A stretch of 64,000 nt of DNA from positions 48,411 through 112,410 of the forward strand of contig JAIXZA010000175.1 in assembly GCA_027489965.1 (NCBI GenBank). Reading direction: 5' to 3'. Source of the stretch: Verrucomicrobiaceae bacterium (GTDB taxonomy: Bacteria; Verrucomicrobiota; Verrucomicrobiia; Verrucomicrobiales; Verrucomicrobiaceae). The position numbers and the translations under genes were made by a program. The notes below the pieces were generated by a model. It saw only the letters and a list, made by a program, of their open reading frames with translations. It did not search any database and had not been told where the DNA came from. This document shows positions 61,844-64,000 of this stretch, one piece after another; positions within the stretch are counted from its first letter, which is position 1, and every line of letters starts with the position of its first letter.

Positions 61844-62536
61844 ATGCTCCCAATCGAAGAACTCAGCCGCGCCATCGAAATCCAAGGCCGTTCATTCAAA
61901 TTGCTCCAATGGCTTGCGAAGGCCATTCGGGAAGGATTTGTTCCGCTGACGAAGGCGCACGATGTGGCGGATGCTGCTCATGCTGCGAAAGCGTGGATTG
62001 AGGGGCATTATCACAATCTTCCATTCGATTGCCGTCCAGAGCAGAGCGATTTGGGGGAGTTTGCCAACTTTTTCGCCTCATACCTCGAGACCTCATTCGA
62101 TATCGTTGAAGCACCATCTGAACGATACGTGAGTGAGTGTGGGTGTTACTGCCCGATGTGTCGCCGCTTGGCAAATCCCCAACACCTCAAAGCAAAGTCG
62201 CTCACGAAAGTGGACAAGAATCGTGCGGCCAAGCTTCGAGTGCGTCGCATCGAAATGCTCGCACTCGAAGAAGGTCTGCCTTTCAATGAGCTTTTGGGCC
62301 ACGAGGCATTGCAAGACACCGAAGTGCGTCGTTGTGCATCTTTATCGGCCTATGGATCAGCTCTTCTGGAGCGGCTGAGTGGCCATTCAGACGGTCCGGC
62401 AGTTCTTGCTCTGTGGCGTGATTTTGCGTGGACCGCCGCAGGTGCTCCGAACCGCCAATTCAATCTCAAAGCCGAACTCATTCACCAAGCCGAGCAAAAA
62501 CTCACTCATCTCATCCTCGAACGCAGTCTCGCATAA
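61844..62536 (+). CDS. Unknown protein of the rtcR-rtcB locus, Cys-rich cluster
   Basis: A 230-residue protein that I do not recognise. The N-terminal half is helical (MLPIEELSRAIEIQGRSFKL). Near the middle is CGCYCPMC, four Cys in eight residues, probably a metal site, then a basic segment (KSLTKVDKNRAAKLRVRR) that could contact RNA. The frame is open back to 61691, but that part crosses the sigma-54 promoter, so 61844 is taken. It is 34 bp upstream of rtcB and should be co-induced with it, making it a candidate RNA-repair or RNA-stress accessory protein. Confidence 0.7.
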   Translation: MLPIEELSRAIEIQGRSFKLLQWLAKAIREGFVPLTKAHDVADAAHAAKAWIEGHYHNLPFDCRPEQSDLGEFANFFASYLETSFDIVEAPSERYVSECGCYCPMCRRLANPQHLKAKSLTKVDKNRAAKLRVRRIEMLALEEGLPFNELLGHEALQDTEVRRCASLSAYGSALLERLSGHSDGPAVLALWRDFAWTAAGAPNRQFNLKAELIHQAEQKLTHLILERSLA

Positions 62537-62570
62537 TCACCAATCCAACACTCCATTTCTCCAACCATCC

Positions 62571-64000
62571 ATGTCCTCCACCCCCTTCCACATCACCGGC
62601 GAAGCCGAAGCCATCCTCCCAGCCCGCAACAACGCCGGTAAACCCATCACCGTCATCGGGACGGAGGCGATTCGCGCGGGCTTTGACACGTCCTGCATCG
62701 AGCAGGCGCTGAACTCGCGCTCCGCGCCGGGCGTGACCGATCTCGTGCTCAATCCCGATGCGCACAGCGGTTACGGAGCGCCGGTGGGCTGCGTGATGGT
62801 CTCGCCGACGCACATTTATCCAGGACCCGTCGGCGTGGACATCAAGTGCTCCATGTCGCTGCTCCAGATGGACATCCCCGCCGATGAGATCATCGACAAA
62901 ACCATCCGCCGTCGCCTCATCGACGCCATCATTGAGCGCACGCCGACCGGTGCAGGCCGTGGGCAGCGCGAGGCGAAAAAATCCCGCCGCGTGTCCGCCG
63001 ATCTCGGCGTGCAGGTTTGCACCGAAGGCGCGAGCCGCAGCGTGTGCGAGGCCCTCGGCATCCCGCCCGAGTGGGCGCAGCGTTGCGAAGACAGCGCCCA
63101 CCTCGGCCACGATGGAAACGTCTCCACACTCAACGAGCGTCTGGATAAAATGCGTGCCTTCAACGGCTTCCCCGGCTTTGAAAATAAAATGACCCAGCTC
63201 GGCTCCTACGGTGGCGGAAACCACTTCGGTGAGTGCGAGGTCGTCCAGCTCGCCGACGACGCCGACATGCGCCGCACCGCCGAAGTCTTCGGCCTGCGGG
63301 ACAATCATGTCGCCTTCCTCAGCCACTGCGGATCTCGCGGATTCGGGAACATCCTCGCCCAGCGCCAATTCAAGGCCCTGGAAGGCTTCTTCCGCACCTG
63401 GGGCCTCGCTTTTCCTGCCGAAGACAAACAGCTCGTCTATGCCCCGCTCGGAACCCCCGAGGCCGACGCCTATCTCGATGACATGGCCCTCGGCGCGAAC
63501 TTCGCCACCGTGAACCACATGCTCATCAATGCGCTAGTGCTGGAAGCCTTCCAAGAGGTCCTCCCCGGCACGAAAGGGCAGCTCGTGTACTTCATCAGCC
63601 ACAACATCGCGCGTCAGGAAGTCGTGAACGACCAGCTCGCCTGGGTCCACCGCAAAGGCGCCACGCGTGCCTTCCCCGGCGGCCACCATGCGCTCAAAGA
63701 GACGCCCTTCGCCGCCACCGGCCACCCGATCCTGCTGCCTGGAAATCCACGCGATGGCTCCGTCGTCATGGTGGCGAAGCCCGATGCCGTGAAAAGCTGC
63801 TACAGCGTCAACCACGGTGCCGGTCGCTGCATGGGCCGCAAAGCCGCCGCCCGCAATCTCAATCAAGCGGAGGTCAACGCCGACTTCGAAACCCACGACA
63901 TCCTCTACAACGCCCGCCAATACCCCATCGACGAAGCCCCCAACGCCTACAAAGACTTCAAAGAAGTCCTCCACAGCGTCGAGTCCGCCGGCCTCGCCCA
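62571..64000 (+). CDS. rtcB: RtcB RNA ligase (3' end beyond window)
   Basis: Joins 2',3'-cyclic-phosphate or 3'-phosphate RNA ends to 5'-OH ends with GTP and Mn2+. At least 476 codons are open to the window edge. Visible landmarks are LNPDAHSGYGAPVGCV, the metal Cys in GVDIKCSM (commonly GVDIGCG), YGGGNHFGECE, SHCGSRGFGN, and the guanylylated His in VNHGAGRCMGRKAA near residue 415. It is longer than E. coli RtcB (408 residues). The region is visibly richer in G+C than the tubulin part. A 335-residue antisense frame is a shadow. Confidence 0.95.
   Translation, partial: MSSTPFHITGEAEAILPARNNAGKPITVIGTEAIRAGFDTSCIEQALNSRSAPGVTDLVLNPDAHSGYGAPVGCVMVSPTHIYPGPVGVDIKCSMSLLQMDIPADEIIDKTIRRRLIDAIIERTPTGAGRGQREAKKSRRVSADLGVQVCTEGASRSVCEALGIPPEWAQRCEDSAHLGHDGNVSTLNERLDKMRAFNGFPGFENKMTQLGSYGGGNHFGECEVVQLADDADMRRTAEVFGLRDNHVAFLSHCGSRGFGNILAQRQFKALEGFFRTWGLAFPAEDKQLVYAPLGTPEADAYLDDMALGANFATVNHMLINALVLEAFQEVLPGTKGQLVYFISHNIARQEVVNDQLAWVHRKGATRAFPGGHHALKETPFAATGHPILLPGNPRDGSVVMVAKPDAVKSCYSVNHGAGRCMGRKAAARNLNQAEVNADFETHDILYNARQYPIDEAPNAYKDFKEVLHSVESAGLA

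Noticed and set aside
62511..63518. 335-residue open frame on the minus strand
   Set aside because: It lies antisense to rtcB, whose motifs are unmistakable; high G+C removes stop codons from the opposite strand.
1..64000. tRNA, rRNA, CRISPR, insertion sequence or prophage
   Set aside because: I saw no cloverleaf-type sequence, regularly spaced repeats, transposase, integrase or phage structural gene by reading; a tRNAscan or Infernal run would settle the RNA genes.

Overview
The window comes from a Prosthecobacter-type verrucomicrobium. The strongest evidence is a bacterial tubulin operon on the minus strand (about 53.5-57.4 kb): btubA, btubB and the kinesin-light-chain-like TPR gene bklc, a set known essentially only from Prosthecobacter. 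Other features fit the Planctomycetes-Verrucomicrobia-Chlamydiae (PVC) group: a Chlamydia/Verrucomicrobia-type small basic protein, secreted PQQ-like beta-propeller proteins, exported proteins with c-type haem sites, lipid A genes (lpxK, lpxD, kdsD) and many lipoproteins. I saw no rRNA or tRNA gene, CRISPR array, transposase or phage gene.

Layout. 0-16.4 kb: the 3' end of a ketoacyl synthase gene, a shortened RND exporter, a methyltransferase, KDPG aldolase, a PQQ-like propeller protein, an M50 protease fused to a HlyD-like domain, KdsD, a flavin-dependent halogenase-like oxidoreductase, a large exported cytochrome-containing protein, a cell-wall amidase and a DapA-like aldolase. 16.4-20.4 kb: an AT-rich intergenic region, a coupled pair containing a Roadblock/LC7-like protein, an ammonium transporter with an added coiled coil, an OmpA-type protein and a strong terminator. 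20.4-31.6 kb: a sugar-acid dehydratase, a serpin, envelope lipoproteins, LpxK, a phospholipase D-like protein, rhodanese, L,D-transpeptidase, a PUR-alpha-like protein and a second propeller protein. 31.7-45 kb: a TPR-metalloprotease, a haem protein, apt-glnD, recF, hisS-panE, and cdaA with a tiny YbbR/CdaR-like partner. 45-52.4 kb: the small basic protein, an RsuA/RluB pseudouridine synthase with a long basic tail, a diacylglycerol-kinase-like protein, a desaturase, LpxD and a secreted FAD oxidoreductase.

52.4-57.4 kb (minus strand) is the main region of interest: btubA-btubB-bklc, then an 87-residue unknown gene coupled to bklc by an ATGA overlap, then rex and a GNAT acetyltransferase in the same direction. 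BtubA and BtubB together build the bacterial mini-microtubule and Bklc is its TPR partner. The small fourth gene is a candidate additional component. A 343-bp AT-rich region separates btubA from a divergent unknown membrane protein gene.

58.9-64 kb: an aldo/keto reductase, then an RNA-repair locus. rtcR, a sigma-54 activator with a CARF-type sensor, is divergent from an unknown Cys-rich protein gene and rtcB, which runs off the window. A near-consensus sigma-54 promoter lies 41 bp upstream of the unknown gene. Start codons are my choices where several were possible, and functions rest on motif recognition, not on searches.
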